This document shows, in pieces, positions 17,087 to 26,244 of a stretch of DNA of 64,000 nt. Within the stretch, counting starts at the first letter, position 1, and each line of letters begins with the position of its first letter. The notes beneath the pieces were generated by a model. It ran no database searches, was not told the DNA's origin, and was given only the letters and a program-made list of their open reading frames with translations. The DNA is taken from the NCBI RefSeq assembly GCF_900217905.1, contig NZ_OBMO01000022.1, positions 1-64,000 on the forward strand, read 5' to 3'. The position numbers were made by a program, and so were the translations under genes. This DNA is from Alloalcanivorax xenomutans (GTDB lineage Bacteria; Pseudomonadota; Gammaproteobacteria; Pseudomonadales; Alcanivoracaceae).

Positions 17087-18970
17087 ATGACCCGCTACCC
17101 GCGCTGGAAATTCTTCCTGCTCATGGCCGTGCTGTTTGTTTGCGGCCTTTATGCTCTTCCCAACCTGTTCCCCGATGCGCCGGCCGTGCAGATCAGCAGT
17201 GCCAAGGCCGGTGGCGTGGTGTCCGACAGTGCCAGCCAGCGCGTGCTGCGGCAATTGGATCAGGCGGGTCTGGAACATGGGCCTGGCGAACACATCGATG
17301 GTGGCTCCTGGCTGGTGCGCTTCAGCGATAATGACAGCCAGCTCCGTGCCCGCGAGCTTCTGGCCGGTTCCCTCGGTGATGACTATGTGGTGGCCCTGAA
17401 CCTGGCGCCCACGACTCCGGGATGGCTGCGTGCCATCGGCGCTTCGCCGATGAATCTGGGCCTGGATTTGCGCGGTGGCGTGCATTTCCTGCTGCAGGTG
17501 GATATGGACGCGGTGGTGAACCAGCGTATGGAAGCCTGGGCCGGCCAGATCAAACTGGCGTTGAAAAACGAAGGTATTCGTTACCGCGACGTGCAGCAAG
17601 ATGGCCAGCAATTGCGCGTGCAGTTCGCCAACTCCGAAGACGCCGATTCCGCCCGCACCCTGCTGCGCAACGCGCTGCCGGAATTCTCGTTGGACTCCGA
17701 GCCCGAGCAGCGCGTGCTGGTGTTCAACCTGAACCCGACCGCCCTCAAGGAAATGCAGGATTACGCGGTGGATCAGAACCGTACCGCGCTGAATAACCGG
17801 GTAAACGAACTGGGCGTGGCCGAGCCGGTGGTGCAACGGCAGGGGGCGGATCGCATCGTGGTGCAACTGCCCGGGGTACAGGACGCGGCCCAGGCCCGCC
17901 GTATTCTCGGCCGTACCGCCACCCTGGAGTTCCGGCTGGTTAATCAGGATTACCCGGCCAGCCGCGCCGCCACTGGCGTGGCCCCGCCGGGCACCGAGAT
18001 TTTCCCCTTCCGCAGTCAGGGGGATCGTCCGGTGATTCTGGACCGCGCCAAGATCGCCACCGGCGACGAAGTGACCAATGCGCAGATGGGCTTCGATCCG
18101 CAAAACGGCACTCCGCAGGTGAACGTGTCCCTGGATTCCGCCGGTGCCCGCCGGATGCAGCGGGTGACGTCGCAGAACGTCGGCAATCCCATGGCGGTGC
18201 TGTTCATCGAAACCAAGACCGAGATGCGCTCGCGCACCAACGAAAACGGTGAGACTGAACAGGTGCCGGTGAGCACCACCGACCGTTACGTGATCAACGT
18301 GGCCACCATCCAGGACACTCTGGGCAGCCGCTTCCGGATTACCGGTCTGGACAGCCCGGCGGAAGCGTCCGAGCTGGCTCTGCTGCTGCGTGCCGGTTCC
18401 CTGGCTGCGCCGGTGACCATCATCGAGGAGCGCACCATCGGTCCCAGCCTGGGGGCGGAAAATATCGAGGCCGGCCTCAAATCCATGGCGCTGGGCATGG
18501 TTCTGGTTCTGGTGTTCATGCTGGTCTGGTACAAGGTGTTCGGTATCTTCGCCAATGTGGCGCTGGTCGGTAACCTGCTGATCATCGTCGGCATCATGTC
18601 GCTGATTCCCGGCGCCACTCTGACCCTGCCGGGCATCGCCGGTATCGTCCTGACGGTGGGCATGGCGGTGGATGCCAACGTGCTGATCTATGAACGTATC
18701 CGGGAAGAATTGAAAAAAGGCGTGCGGCCACGGCAGGCCATCGATGAAGGGTACGCCAAGGCGTTCAGCACCATTCTTGATGCCAACATCACCACCATGA
18801 TCGTCGCGGTGATCCTGTTCTCCGCTGGCACCGGCTCGGTGCAGGGGTTCGCGGTGACTCTGTTTATCGGCATCCTCTCCTCCATGTTTACCGCCATCGT
18901 GGGCACCCGCGCCATGGTGGAAATGGTCTACGGCCGCGGCGCCCGTCCGCCGGCCAAACTGAGTATTTGA
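17087..18970 (+). CDS. secD: Protein translocase subunit SecD
   Basis: 627 residues from the ATG at 17087 with GGAAG upstream. SecD and SecF form a proton-driven membrane complex that completes export after SecYEG/SecA. An N-terminal helix (WKFFLLMAVLFVCGLYALPNLFPD) is followed by a large periplasmic region starting with LGLDLRGGVHFLLQVD, and a C-terminal five-helix RND-type bundle carrying GMAVDANVLIYERIREE. The length agrees with gammaproteobacterial SecD. Confidence 0.97.
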   Translation: MTRYPRWKFFLLMAVLFVCGLYALPNLFPDAPAVQISSAKAGGVVSDSASQRVLRQLDQAGLEHGPGEHIDGGSWLVRFSDNDSQLRARELLAGSLGDDYVVALNLAPTTPGWLRAIGASPMNLGLDLRGGVHFLLQVDMDAVVNQRMEAWAGQIKLALKNEGIRYRDVQQDGQQLRVQFANSEDADSARTLLRNALPEFSLDSEPEQRVLVFNLNPTALKEMQDYAVDQNRTALNNRVNELGVAEPVVQRQGADRIVVQLPGVQDAAQARRILGRTATLEFRLVNQDYPASRAATGVAPPGTEIFPFRSQGDRPVILDRAKIATGDEVTNAQMGFDPQNGTPQVNVSLDSAGARRMQRVTSQNVGNPMAVLFIETKTEMRSRTNENGETEQVPVSTTDRYVINVATIQDTLGSRFRITGLDSPAEASELALLLRAGSLAAPVTIIEERTIGPSLGAENIEAGLKSMALGMVLVLVFMLVWYKVFGIFANVALVGNLLIIVGIMSLIPGATLTLPGIAGIVLTVGMAVDANVLIYERIREELKKGVRPRQAIDEGYAKAFSTILDANITTMIVAVILFSAGTGSVQGFAVTLFIGILSSMFTAIVGTRAMVEMVYGRGARPPAKLSI

Positions 18971-18977
18971 GGTGCTT

Positions 18978-19904
18978 ATGAGTAACAAGGCTCCTTTCTC
19001 CATCAATTTCCTGGGCATCCGGCGGGTATTCGCGGCGCTGTCGATCATTCTGGTGATCGGATCCATCGGGCTGCTGGCGACCCAGGGGCTGAATCTGGGG
19101 ATGGATTTCACCGGCGGCACCTCGGTGGTGGCCAAGGGCGAAAATGAAGTGATCATCGACGATGTGCGTTCCGCGCTGGAAGGCACCCCGTTCGAAGAGG
19201 CCACCGTGGTGCGTTACGGGTCGCCCCGGGATATCAGTATCCGGGTGCCCACCCTGAACGATATGCCCGCGGATCAGGTAGGGCCCCGGCTTACCGAGGT
19301 GGTGGAAAGCAAGCTGCCTGGGGTGAAGGTTCTGCAAGTGGAATTTGTCGGTCCGCAAGTGGGCGACGAACTGCGCGATGAATCCGGTCTCGCTCTGCTC
19401 ATGGCGCTGGGCTTGATGCTGGTTTACGTGTGGTTCCGCTTCACCAACAAGTTCGGTGTCGCCACCGTGGTGGCCTTGCTTCATGACGTGATTATTGTTC
19501 TGGGCTTGTTCTCGCTGACGCGCTGGACCTTCGATCTGACGGTGCTGGCGGCGGTGCTGGCGTTGATCGGCTACTCGCTGAACGACTCCATCGTGGTGGC
19601 GGACCGGATCCGGGAGAACTTTCGCGACACCCGTGAAACCGATCCGGAAAAGATCATCAACGGCTCCCTCAATGAGACGCTGAGCCGGACCATCAACACT
19701 TCCTTCACCACGCTGCTGGTGTTGATTGCCCTGTTCTTCTTTGGCGGTGAAGTGATGCGCGCTTTCTCCGAAGCGCTGCTGGTGGGGATCGCGGTGGGCA
19801 CCTACTCGTCCATTTACGTGGTCACCAACATGCTGTTCCTGATGAAAGTGGACAAACAGGACTTCATCATTCCGGAGAAGAAGGAAGTGGACGATATGCC
19901 CTGA
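18978..19904 (+). CDS. secF: Protein translocase subunit SecF
   Basis: 308 residues. Partner of SecD, with six membrane helices and a periplasmic loop. LNLGMDFTGGTSV after the first helix and SLNDSIVVADRIRENFR in the fourth are family motifs. I use the ATG at 18978 with GAGG at five bases rather than the GTG two codons upstream. The gene begins seven bases after secD and ends at a bidirectional terminator. Confidence 0.97.
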   Translation: MSNKAPFSINFLGIRRVFAALSIILVIGSIGLLATQGLNLGMDFTGGTSVVAKGENEVIIDDVRSALEGTPFEEATVVRYGSPRDISIRVPTLNDMPADQVGPRLTEVVESKLPGVKVLQVEFVGPQVGDELRDESGLALLMALGLMLVYVWFRFTNKFGVATVVALLHDVIIVLGLFSLTRWTFDLTVLAAVLALIGYSLNDSIVVADRIRENFRDTRETDPEKIINGSLNETLSRTINTSFTTLLVLIALFFFGGEVMRAFSEALLVGIAVGTYSSIYVVTNMLFLMKVDKQDFIIPEKKEVDDMP

Positions 19905-19940
19905 GCGGGCATTGCCGGCGCCATATCGCCGGCACGGTCA

Positions 19941-19970
19941 AAAGGGGCCTTCGTGGCCCCTTTGTTGTGT
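19941..19970. terminator. Bidirectional terminator between secF and the aminotransferase gene
   Basis: Perfect 9-bp stem AAAGGGGCC / GGCCCCTTT with loop TTCGT, then TTTGTTGTGT on the plus strand. It lies between convergent genes and can serve both. Confidence 0.85.
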
Positions 19971-19994
19971 TGGCGACGTATTCATAGGACTTGA

Positions 19995-21191
19995 TCAGAA
20001 ATCCTGCTTGGCCATCCAAGGAATAATGCGCTCGAAGGCCGCCTCGATCTGCTCCAGGGAGGTGGAGTAGCTGATCCGTATGGCATTGGAGCAGGACTCC
20101 CCGAAGGTGTCGCCGGCCACGGTGCAGACGCCGGTTTCGCGCAGCAATTTCAGCGCCACGTTGCCGCCATTGACGCCTTCCGGCAGTGACGGGAACAGAT
20201 AGAAAGCGCCGTCGGGCCGGTAGCCGGTGAGGTGGGGCGTTCGCTCCACCAGTTCCACCAGGCGATCCCGCCGTCGCTGATATTCGGCGAGCATGTTATC
20301 GACGAAACCCCGATCCCCGGTCAAGGCCGCCACCCCCGCCCACTGGCAGGGTGTATTGGCCACGGTGGTGGTGAACATGTGATAGCGGCGCAGCTTCTTG
20401 ATCGCGCCCTGACTGGCCATCAACCAACCGATGCGCATGCCCGCCATGCTGAACGTCTTGGAAAAGCTGGATACCACCATGACATGGTCGAGGTCGGCAC
20501 AGCACGACAGTACGCTGGGGTATTCGCGCCCGTCGTAGACCAAGTGATCGTAGACCTCGTCGCTGATCACATAGACGCCACGGTAGGCCGCTTCCTGGAC
20601 GATGGCCTCTACGGTTTCCCGGGGATAAAGCGTACCGGTGGGGTTGCTCGGGGAGTTGAGCACGATGGCGCAGGTGTTGTTGTCGATGGCGTCGATGACC
20701 GCTTCGGGGTCCAGCTGATGGTGTTGTTCGGCATGGGTGGGAATGGCTTTGACAACGCCGCCATTCATGCGGATCAGGGGGGCGTAAAGCATAAAGGCCG
20801 GTTCCGGCACGATGAATTCCCGGCCCGGGGCCGACGTGGCGGTAAGTGCCAGGTAAATGGCCTCGGTGGCACCGGTGGTGACCATGATGTTTTCCGGCAC
20901 CAGCGGCCGTTGATAACGATTCCGATAGTAGTCCGCCAGGGCGTCCAGCAGTTCCGGCAGTCCGGCGTCCATGGTGTAACCGGTCTGCCCCGCCTGCAGC
21001 GCCTCCACCGCCGCCTGCACCACATGGTCCGGTGGTTTGAAATCCGGCTGTCCAATGGACAGGTGAATAACGTCGTCCATGGTGGCGGCCAGGTTCACCA
21101 TGCGGCGGATTCCCGGCACCGGCATGGTGTGCAGCGCCGGATTCCAGATCGGGTCCTCTGATTCGTAGAAGTCGATGTCCAGTTCGCTCAC
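19995..21191 (-). CDS. Class I/II pyridoxal-phosphate aminotransferase
   Basis: 398 residues, GTG start with GGAGG four bases upstream. A fold-type I aminotransferase of the AspC/AlaA/ArAT group: NSPSNPTG (179-186), the SDEVYDHLVY segment, and SSFSKTFSMAGMRIGW with the PLP lysine at about 245; the C-terminal arginine sits in NAIRISY. It transfers an amino group between an amino acid and a 2-oxo acid; the substrate cannot be read from sequence. Last gene of a six-gene same-strand run, 44 bases after the amidase, which suggests a catabolic role. Confidence 0.88.
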   Translation of the reverse strand: MSELDIDFYESEDPIWNPALHTMPVPGIRRMVNLAATMDDVIHLSIGQPDFKPPDHVVQAAVEALQAGQTGYTMDAGLPELLDALADYYRNRYQRPLVPENIMVTTGATEAIYLALTATSAPGREFIVPEPAFMLYAPLIRMNGGVVKAIPTHAEQHHQLDPEAVIDAIDNNTCAIVLNSPSNPTGTLYPRETVEAIVQEAAYRGVYVISDEVYDHLVYDGREYPSVLSCCADLDHVMVVSSFSKTFSMAGMRIGWLMASQGAIKKLRRYHMFTTTVANTPCQWAGVAALTGDRGFVDNMLAEYQRRRDRLVELVERTPHLTGYRPDGAFYLFPSLPEGVNGGNVALKLLRETGVCTVAGDTFGESCSNAIRISYSTSLEQIEAAFERIIPWMAKQDF

Positions 21192-21235
21192 GATGCCTCC
21201 TGTCGACGGTGCTTACCCATTGAGAGTGCCTCCGG

Positions 21236-22645
21236 TCAGTCGACCCCGGCCAGCGGCGGAAACCGTCGCCAGGGCCGTTGCTGTTCGAACTGATGCCCGG
21301 CGCGCAACACCAGGGCGTCATCGAAACGGCGGCCGACGACCTGCAGTCCCATCGGCAGTCCGGCGCGATCCAGGCCGAGAGGCAGTGACAGCGCCGGTTG
21401 GCCGGTGAGGTTGAAGGGATAGGTGAACGGCGTCCAGGTGGGCCAGCGGGTGCTGGGCCAGTCCACGGGTACTTCCCGGGCGGTGTCGAAGGCGGTGATC
21501 GGCAACGTGGGTGTTACCAGAAGATCGTACTTCTCGTGGAACAGAGCCATGCGCTCCGACAGCGCCAGCCGTTCGTTCACCGCGCCCAGATAGTCCAGCA
21601 TCGACAGCCGCTCCGCCTTGCTGACCACTTCCATCAGGGCCGGGTCCATCAGTGAGCGTTGACGCGCGCCAAGCTCCCGGCAGGCGTTGGCCGCGCCGCC
21701 GTAGAACAGGTGGCCGAAGGCGGCCAGCGGACTGCGAAAGCCCGGGTCGGCTTCCACCACTTCGGCGCCCAGATCCCGTAACACCGCCACCGCTTCGTCA
21801 CAGGCCTGTTCAATGTCGGCGGCCACGTCCACGTAGCCCAGATTGCGGCTGTAGGCGATACGCAGTCCTTTGAGGTCGCCGTCCAGGGCGGCCAGGTAAT
21901 CCTGTGGACGGCGCGGCGCGGCCTGGGCGTCGCGCGGATCCGCCTCGCTCAGCACCTGCATCATCAATGCGCAGTCCGCCACCGTGCGTGTCATCGGCCC
22001 GGCGTGGGCCAGCGTGCCGAACGGACTGGCAGGCCAGTGCGGTACTTCGCCGAAGGTGGGTTTGTGCCCGACGATGCCGCAGAAGGCGGCGGGAATACGA
22101 ATGGAACCGCCTGCGTCGGTGCCCAGGGCCAGCGGCGCCATGCCAGCGGCCACCGCCGCCGCCGACCCGCCACTGGAGCCGCCGGCGGTTTTGGCCGGGT
22201 CCCAGGGGTTGTTGGTGGCCCCGCACATGGGACTGTCGGTAACCCCTTTCCAGCCAAACTCCGGCGTCGTGGTCTTGCCCAGTGGTACATAGCCGTGGCG
22301 TTCCAGAGCGGCCACCGCCGGGGCGCGCTTGCCCAGTGTCTTGGCGGGATCAACCGTGCGGGAACCTTTCAGGGTGGGCCACATCGGTGTGAGGAAGACA
22401 TCCTTGATCGCCACCGGGATGCCGTCCAGCAACCCCTGGCTATCATCGCGCAGATAGCGCTGCTCGGCCTCACGGGCCGAGGCCAGGGTGGTCTCACGAT
22501 CAATCAGGCACCAGGCATTCAATGCCGGGTCCTGTCGCTCGATCTGATCGAGCAGGGTCTCGGTCACCTCCACCGGGGAAAGCGTCCGGCTTTGGTAGGC
22601 TTGCCGCAGTGCCCGCGCGCTCAGGGCGCGTATATCCTCGCTCAT
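21236..22645 (-). CDS. Amidase (amidase-signature family)
   Basis: 469 residues. Hydrolyses an amide to acid and ammonia. The Ser-cisSer-Lys triad is visible: Lys 81 in PVAIKDVF, the cis-Ser in GGSSGGSAAAVAAG (about 157) and the nucleophile Ser 181 in GTDAGGSIRIPA. It resembles GatA but lies without gatB or gatC, so a role in small-molecule catabolism is more likely than in tRNA amidation. ATG with GGAGG six bases upstream. Neighbours are aminotransferases and dehydrogenases on the same strand. Confidence 0.87.
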   Translation of the reverse strand: MSEDIRALSARALRQAYQSRTLSPVEVTETLLDQIERQDPALNAWCLIDRETTLASAREAEQRYLRDDSQGLLDGIPVAIKDVFLTPMWPTLKGSRTVDPAKTLGKRAPAVAALERHGYVPLGKTTTPEFGWKGVTDSPMCGATNNPWDPAKTAGGSSGGSAAAVAAGMAPLALGTDAGGSIRIPAAFCGIVGHKPTFGEVPHWPASPFGTLAHAGPMTRTVADCALMMQVLSEADPRDAQAAPRRPQDYLAALDGDLKGLRIAYSRNLGYVDVAADIEQACDEAVAVLRDLGAEVVEADPGFRSPLAAFGHLFYGGAANACRELGARQRSLMDPALMEVVSKAERLSMLDYLGAVNERLALSERMALFHEKYDLLVTPTLPITAFDTAREVPVDWPSTRWPTWTPFTYPFNLTGQPALSLPLGLDRAGLPMGLQVVGRRFDDALVLRAGHQFEQQRPWRRFPPLAGVD

Positions 22646-22707
22646 GGATGGCCTCCTCCGCTGGTGGCGGTGCCGGCACGGGGGTGGAGGAACGGCAGGA
22701 GGAGAGG

Positions 22708-23679
22708 TCAGCGTTGACCGTAACCTCGCTGAGTATCCACCGGATTGCGCAGGGGCTGCCCCCGGCGCCAGCGCTCAAAGTTGTCCACGAACTGGTGGCC
22801 CAGGGCGGCGCGCCAGCCTTTGGCGTCGCCCGCCATATGGGCGGAAATCATCACATTGGGATAGTCCCAGAGCGGGTGATCGGCGGGCAGCGGCTCCTGC
22901 TCGAATACATCCAGGGCGGCGCCGCCGAGGTGGCCGTCATCCAGAGCGGTGAGCAGGGCGCGGGTGTCCACAATGGCACCGCGGCCCACGTTGACCAATA
23001 CCGCGCCGGGTTTCATCCGCGCGAAAGTGTCGGTATTGAAGAGTCCTTCGGTCTGGCGGGTCAGCGGCGCGGTGATGATCACATAGTCGGCGTCGCCGAG
23101 CAGAGCCGGCAGATCCTCCTGGGCATGGACCCGGGCGAAGGCCGCGTCGTGCTGCCGCGCCCGACGCGCGGTGCCGATCACGTCCATGCCGAGGGCGCCA
23201 AGCAGCGTCGCCACTTCCCGGCCGATGGAACCGGCGCCGACCACCAGCGCGCTTTGGTCCCGCAGCATATGGGTTTCCCGGTGTCGCCACTGCCGTTGCC
23301 GTTGATAGCGCAGATTGCCCAGAGCGTCCTTGGCGAACAGCAACAGGGCGCCCAGCACGTATTCGGCGATACCGCGATCGAAGATGCCGGCGGCATTGGT
23401 GACCGGAATATCGCTGTCCCGCAAGGGTGGAATCATCAGTGCGTCGACGCCGGCGCTGGTGGCATGCACCCAACGAATCGGACAGGGGGAGGGCCAGGCC
23501 CGTTCCAGCGCGTCGACGCGAAAGTCGGTGACCACCAGCACATCGGTTTCCGCCAGCCGGGGCGCCAGACCATCGACGCCACGGTGCTGGTGGATCCGGG
23601 CCAGGCCTTCCAGGCTTTCCAGGCCGGGCAGATCAGGCTCGTCCTCGGCCAGCAATACGGTAACGCGCGGCAACGTCAT
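22708..23679 (-). CDS. D-isomer-specific 2-hydroxyacid dehydrogenase
   Basis: 323 residues from the ATG at 23679, which overlaps the stop of the upstream aminotransferase gene (ATGA); longer frames are rejected. The NAD-binding Rossmann motif is GAGSIGREVATLLGALGMDV. Catalytic residues are Arg in NVGRGAIVDT, Glu in DVFEQEPLP and His in MISAHMAGDAKGW, the GhrA/GyaR pattern. It interconverts a 2-oxo acid and a D-2-hydroxyacid. Coupling to the class III aminotransferase suggests that they act on consecutive intermediates. Confidence 0.87.
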   Translation of the reverse strand: MTLPRVTVLLAEDEPDLPGLESLEGLARIHQHRGVDGLAPRLAETDVLVVTDFRVDALERAWPSPCPIRWVHATSAGVDALMIPPLRDSDIPVTNAAGIFDRGIAEYVLGALLLFAKDALGNLRYQRQRQWRHRETHMLRDQSALVVGAGSIGREVATLLGALGMDVIGTARRARQHDAAFARVHAQEDLPALLGDADYVIITAPLTRQTEGLFNTDTFARMKPGAVLVNVGRGAIVDTRALLTALDDGHLGGAALDVFEQEPLPADHPLWDYPNVMISAHMAGDAKGWRAALGHQFVDNFERWRRGQPLRNPVDTQRGYGQR

Positions 23680-24926
23680 GCACTGCTCTCCAGAGCGTCT
23701 TCGAAGGTATCCACCGCCAGATCGATTTCCTGGCGGCTCGCCGTCAGAGGGGGTAACCAGCGCACCACCTGACCATGGGTGCCGCAGCGCAGCAGCAGCA
23801 GGCCGGCCTGTTCGCACCGGGACAACAGTGTTTGGGCGCGTTCGCCGTCGGGCTGGCCGGGGGCGCGGACCATCTCGACGCCCAGCATCAGGCCCTTGCC
23901 GCGCACCTCGTCGATGTCGTCGTGTTTTCGAGCCAGTGCCTCCAGGCGTTCACGCAGATAGCGGCCGTGCTCGGCGGCCTGGTTGACCAGGTCCTCTTCC
24001 TCGATCACCTCCAGGGTGGCGAGAGCGGCGGCGCAGGACACCGCGTTGGCTCCGTAGGTGCCGCCCTGGGAGCCGGGGTGTCCCTGGGCCATCAAGCCCT
24101 TGGCGGCGGCCACGGCGGACAATGGATAACCGCTGGCCAGTCCCTTGGCGGTGACCACCATGTCCGGTTGGATGCGGGCATGCTCGTGGCTCCAGAAGCG
24201 GCCGGTACGGCCGTAACCGGCCTGAATCTCATCGGCGATCAGCAGGATGCCATGGCGGTCGCAGCGCTCGCGCAGACCGGCCAGGAACGAGGCCGGTGCC
24301 GGGTAGTAACCGAACTCTCCCTGTACTGGTTCGATGATCAGCGCGGCGGTATCGTGCGGCGAACTCTGGGTCAACAGCAGTTCGTCGAGCTGACGCAGAC
24401 AAAAGGCGCTGGTGGCTTCTTCATCCCAACCGTACAAGTAGGTGTGCGGGAACGGCGCGAAGAACACTCCTGCCATCATCGGCCCCCACCCGCTGCGCAC
24501 CTTGGTGGTGGAACTGGTCAGCGAGGCCGCCGCCAGGGTGCGACCGTGAAAGCCGCCCTGGAAAGCGATCAGGTTGGGGCGGCCGGTGGCGTGCCGCGCC
24601 AGCCGGATGGCGGTCTCCACCGCTTCACTGCCGGAGTTGGAGAAGGCCACGGCGTCGAGGCCGGCGGGCAGATGCTCGCTGAGCCGGTCGCTGAGCCGCA
24701 GCATATTGGGGTGGGTGACAGTGGTGTACTGAGCGTGGACCAGCCGGGCCACTTGTTGTTGGGCGGCGGCCACCACCTTGGGGTGACAATGGCCGGTGGC
24801 GGTGACGCCGATGCCGGACGTGAAATCCAGCCAGCGATGCCCCTCGGCATCGAACAACCAGCTTCCTTCACCGCGCTCCGCGCAGATGCCGCTGGATTGC
24901 ACCAGCAATGGAGACAGATGATGCAT
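23676..24926 (-). CDS. Class III aminotransferase
   Basis: 416 residues. A PLP enzyme of the GabT/ArgD/omega-transaminase family. Cofactor-binding features are NSGSEAVETAIRLAR, FQGGFHGRTLAA, LIIEPVQGEFGYYPAP, IADEIQAGYGRTG, and VVTAKGLASGYPLSA with the PLP lysine. These enzymes move terminal amino groups such as those of GABA, beta-alanine, ornithine or putrescine. The semialdehyde dehydrogenase two genes upstream fits a transamination-then-oxidation route. ATG with GGAGGAG upstream. Confidence 0.87.
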   Translation of the reverse strand: MHHLSPLLVQSSGICAERGEGSWLFDAEGHRWLDFTSGIGVTATGHCHPKVVAAAQQQVARLVHAQYTTVTHPNMLRLSDRLSEHLPAGLDAVAFSNSGSEAVETAIRLARHATGRPNLIAFQGGFHGRTLAAASLTSSTTKVRSGWGPMMAGVFFAPFPHTYLYGWDEEATSAFCLRQLDELLLTQSSPHDTAALIIEPVQGEFGYYPAPASFLAGLRERCDRHGILLIADEIQAGYGRTGRFWSHEHARIQPDMVVTAKGLASGYPLSAVAAAKGLMAQGHPGSQGGTYGANAVSCAAALATLEVIEEEDLVNQAAEHGRYLRERLEALARKHDDIDEVRGKGLMLGVEMVRAPGQPDGERAQTLLSRCEQAGLLLLRCGTHGQVVRWLPPLTASRQEIDLAVDTFEDALESSA

Positions 24927-25005
24927 CGCTCTCTCCTCCGTGCCGAGACCCTAAACAGGCTCTAAGCCCCGTGGCTCGGGTCGATACCGCGTTGCGCTGC
25001 TCGGA

Positions 25006-26184
25006 TTACCGTAACGCGTTGGCAATACGCCGACCCACTGCGTCGGTGCCGCTGGCCGGATGTCCGGCAGCGAGATCCGTTATCAGCGTCTCATGCAATT
25101 GGTGGCCCGCGCTAGAAAAAAGCCGGTTTTTTTCGTTCGAGTTCTTAGTATCGGCGGTGGCGACCGAGCGTTGTCCCAACCATTCCAGCAACAGTGCCAG
25201 ACTGAACAAAGTGGCGCGCGGATCGGCCAGATTGCGGCCGGCGATATCCGGCGCCGAGCCGTGGGTGGGTTCGAACAGCGCCGGCACACTGGCATCGGCG
25301 GGGTTGATATTGGCGGAGGGTGCCACCCCCAAACCGCCCGCCAGGACCGCGGCCAGATCGGTAAGAATGTCGCCGTGCAGGTTACTGGCTACCACCACAT
25401 CGAAGCGCCAGGGACACTGGACGAATTTCATCGCCGCCGCGTCCACCAACTCGTGATGGGTAGCCACATCCGCGTATTCCGTCGCCACCTGCTGGAAGAC
25501 GCGGTCATAGAGATCGCCCCAGAAAGCCTGGGCATTGCGTTTGGTGATCAGGCAAACCTGGGATTCGCGGGTTTCGCCCCCGGGTCCGGAGAACGCGCGC
25601 ACGCGCTTTTCATCGCGGCGCTCCCGCGCCCGTTGCCGGGCCCGTTCGAAAGCATGGCGGATCAGCCGCTCGGTGGCGGCGTAGGTGAACACTTCCAGTT
25701 GGGTAGCGATTTCATCTTCGGTACCAGCGCGCAGACGGCCGCCCTGGCCGGCGTATTCCCCTTCGCTGTTTTCCCGGATCACCAGCATGTCCAGTTCCCT
25801 GGCGCGCGGATCGGACAGGTAGCGGGGGACGCCGGGGTAATAGCGGGCGGGGCGTTCGCAGGCCCAGAGATTGAGCGATTTACGCAGCGTCAGCAGGGGG
25901 GCCAGGGAAACGCTGTCGGGCAGACGGTAGCGGTCCGGTTGATCCAGTGGGCCAGGATCCCCCAACGCTCCCAAGAGCAAGGCGTCGTAGTCGAGCAACT
26001 GATCGATAGCGTCGTCCGGCATCATGCTGCCGTGTTGACGATGCCACTCGGTGGCGGGCCAGGGGAGGACCCGGTAATCCAGCGGCAACCGGTGCCGCTG
26101 CATCAGGGTGTCGAGGACCGGCACGGTGGCGGCCATCACCTCGCCGCCGATACCATCACCTGGCAGTAACGCGATGGAAACCAT
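25006..26184 (-). CDS. Tartrate-dehydrogenase-like beta-decarboxylating dehydrogenase
   Basis: 392 residues. Isocitrate/isopropylmalate dehydrogenase superfamily, closest in style to tartrate dehydrogenase/decarboxylase: LLPGDGIGGEVM at the start, DMLVIRENSEGEYAG, LITKRNAQAFWGDLYDRVF, DVVVASNLHGDILTDLAAVLAGGLG and LFEPTHGSAPDIAG. It would oxidise and decarboxylate a 2-hydroxy dicarboxylic acid with NAD. A polar stretch near the C-terminus (SVATADTKNSNEKNRLFSS) is encoded by an AT-rich patch unlike the rest and looks like an insertion. ATG with AAGGAG six bases upstream. Confidence 0.82.
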   Translation of the reverse strand: MVSIALLPGDGIGGEVMAATVPVLDTLMQRHRLPLDYRVLPWPATEWHRQHGSMMPDDAIDQLLDYDALLLGALGDPGPLDQPDRYRLPDSVSLAPLLTLRKSLNLWACERPARYYPGVPRYLSDPRARELDMLVIRENSEGEYAGQGGRLRAGTEDEIATQLEVFTYAATERLIRHAFERARQRARERRDEKRVRAFSGPGGETRESQVCLITKRNAQAFWGDLYDRVFQQVATEYADVATHHELVDAAAMKFVQCPWRFDVVVASNLHGDILTDLAAVLAGGLGVAPSANINPADASVPALFEPTHGSAPDIAGRNLADPRATLFSLALLLEWLGQRSVATADTKNSNEKNRLFSSAGHQLHETLITDLAAGHPASGTDAVGRRIANALR

Positions 26185-26244
26185 GGGCGGCTCCTTGAAA
26201 CGGGCGGCGCCGACGCGCCGCCGTGGCTGTTACCTCATACGTTA

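Noticed and set aside
23680-23817. 46-residue N-terminal extension of the hydroxyacid dehydrogenase
   Set aside because: It lies within the upstream aminotransferase gene; the ATGA overlap with a ribosome site gives the start at 23679.
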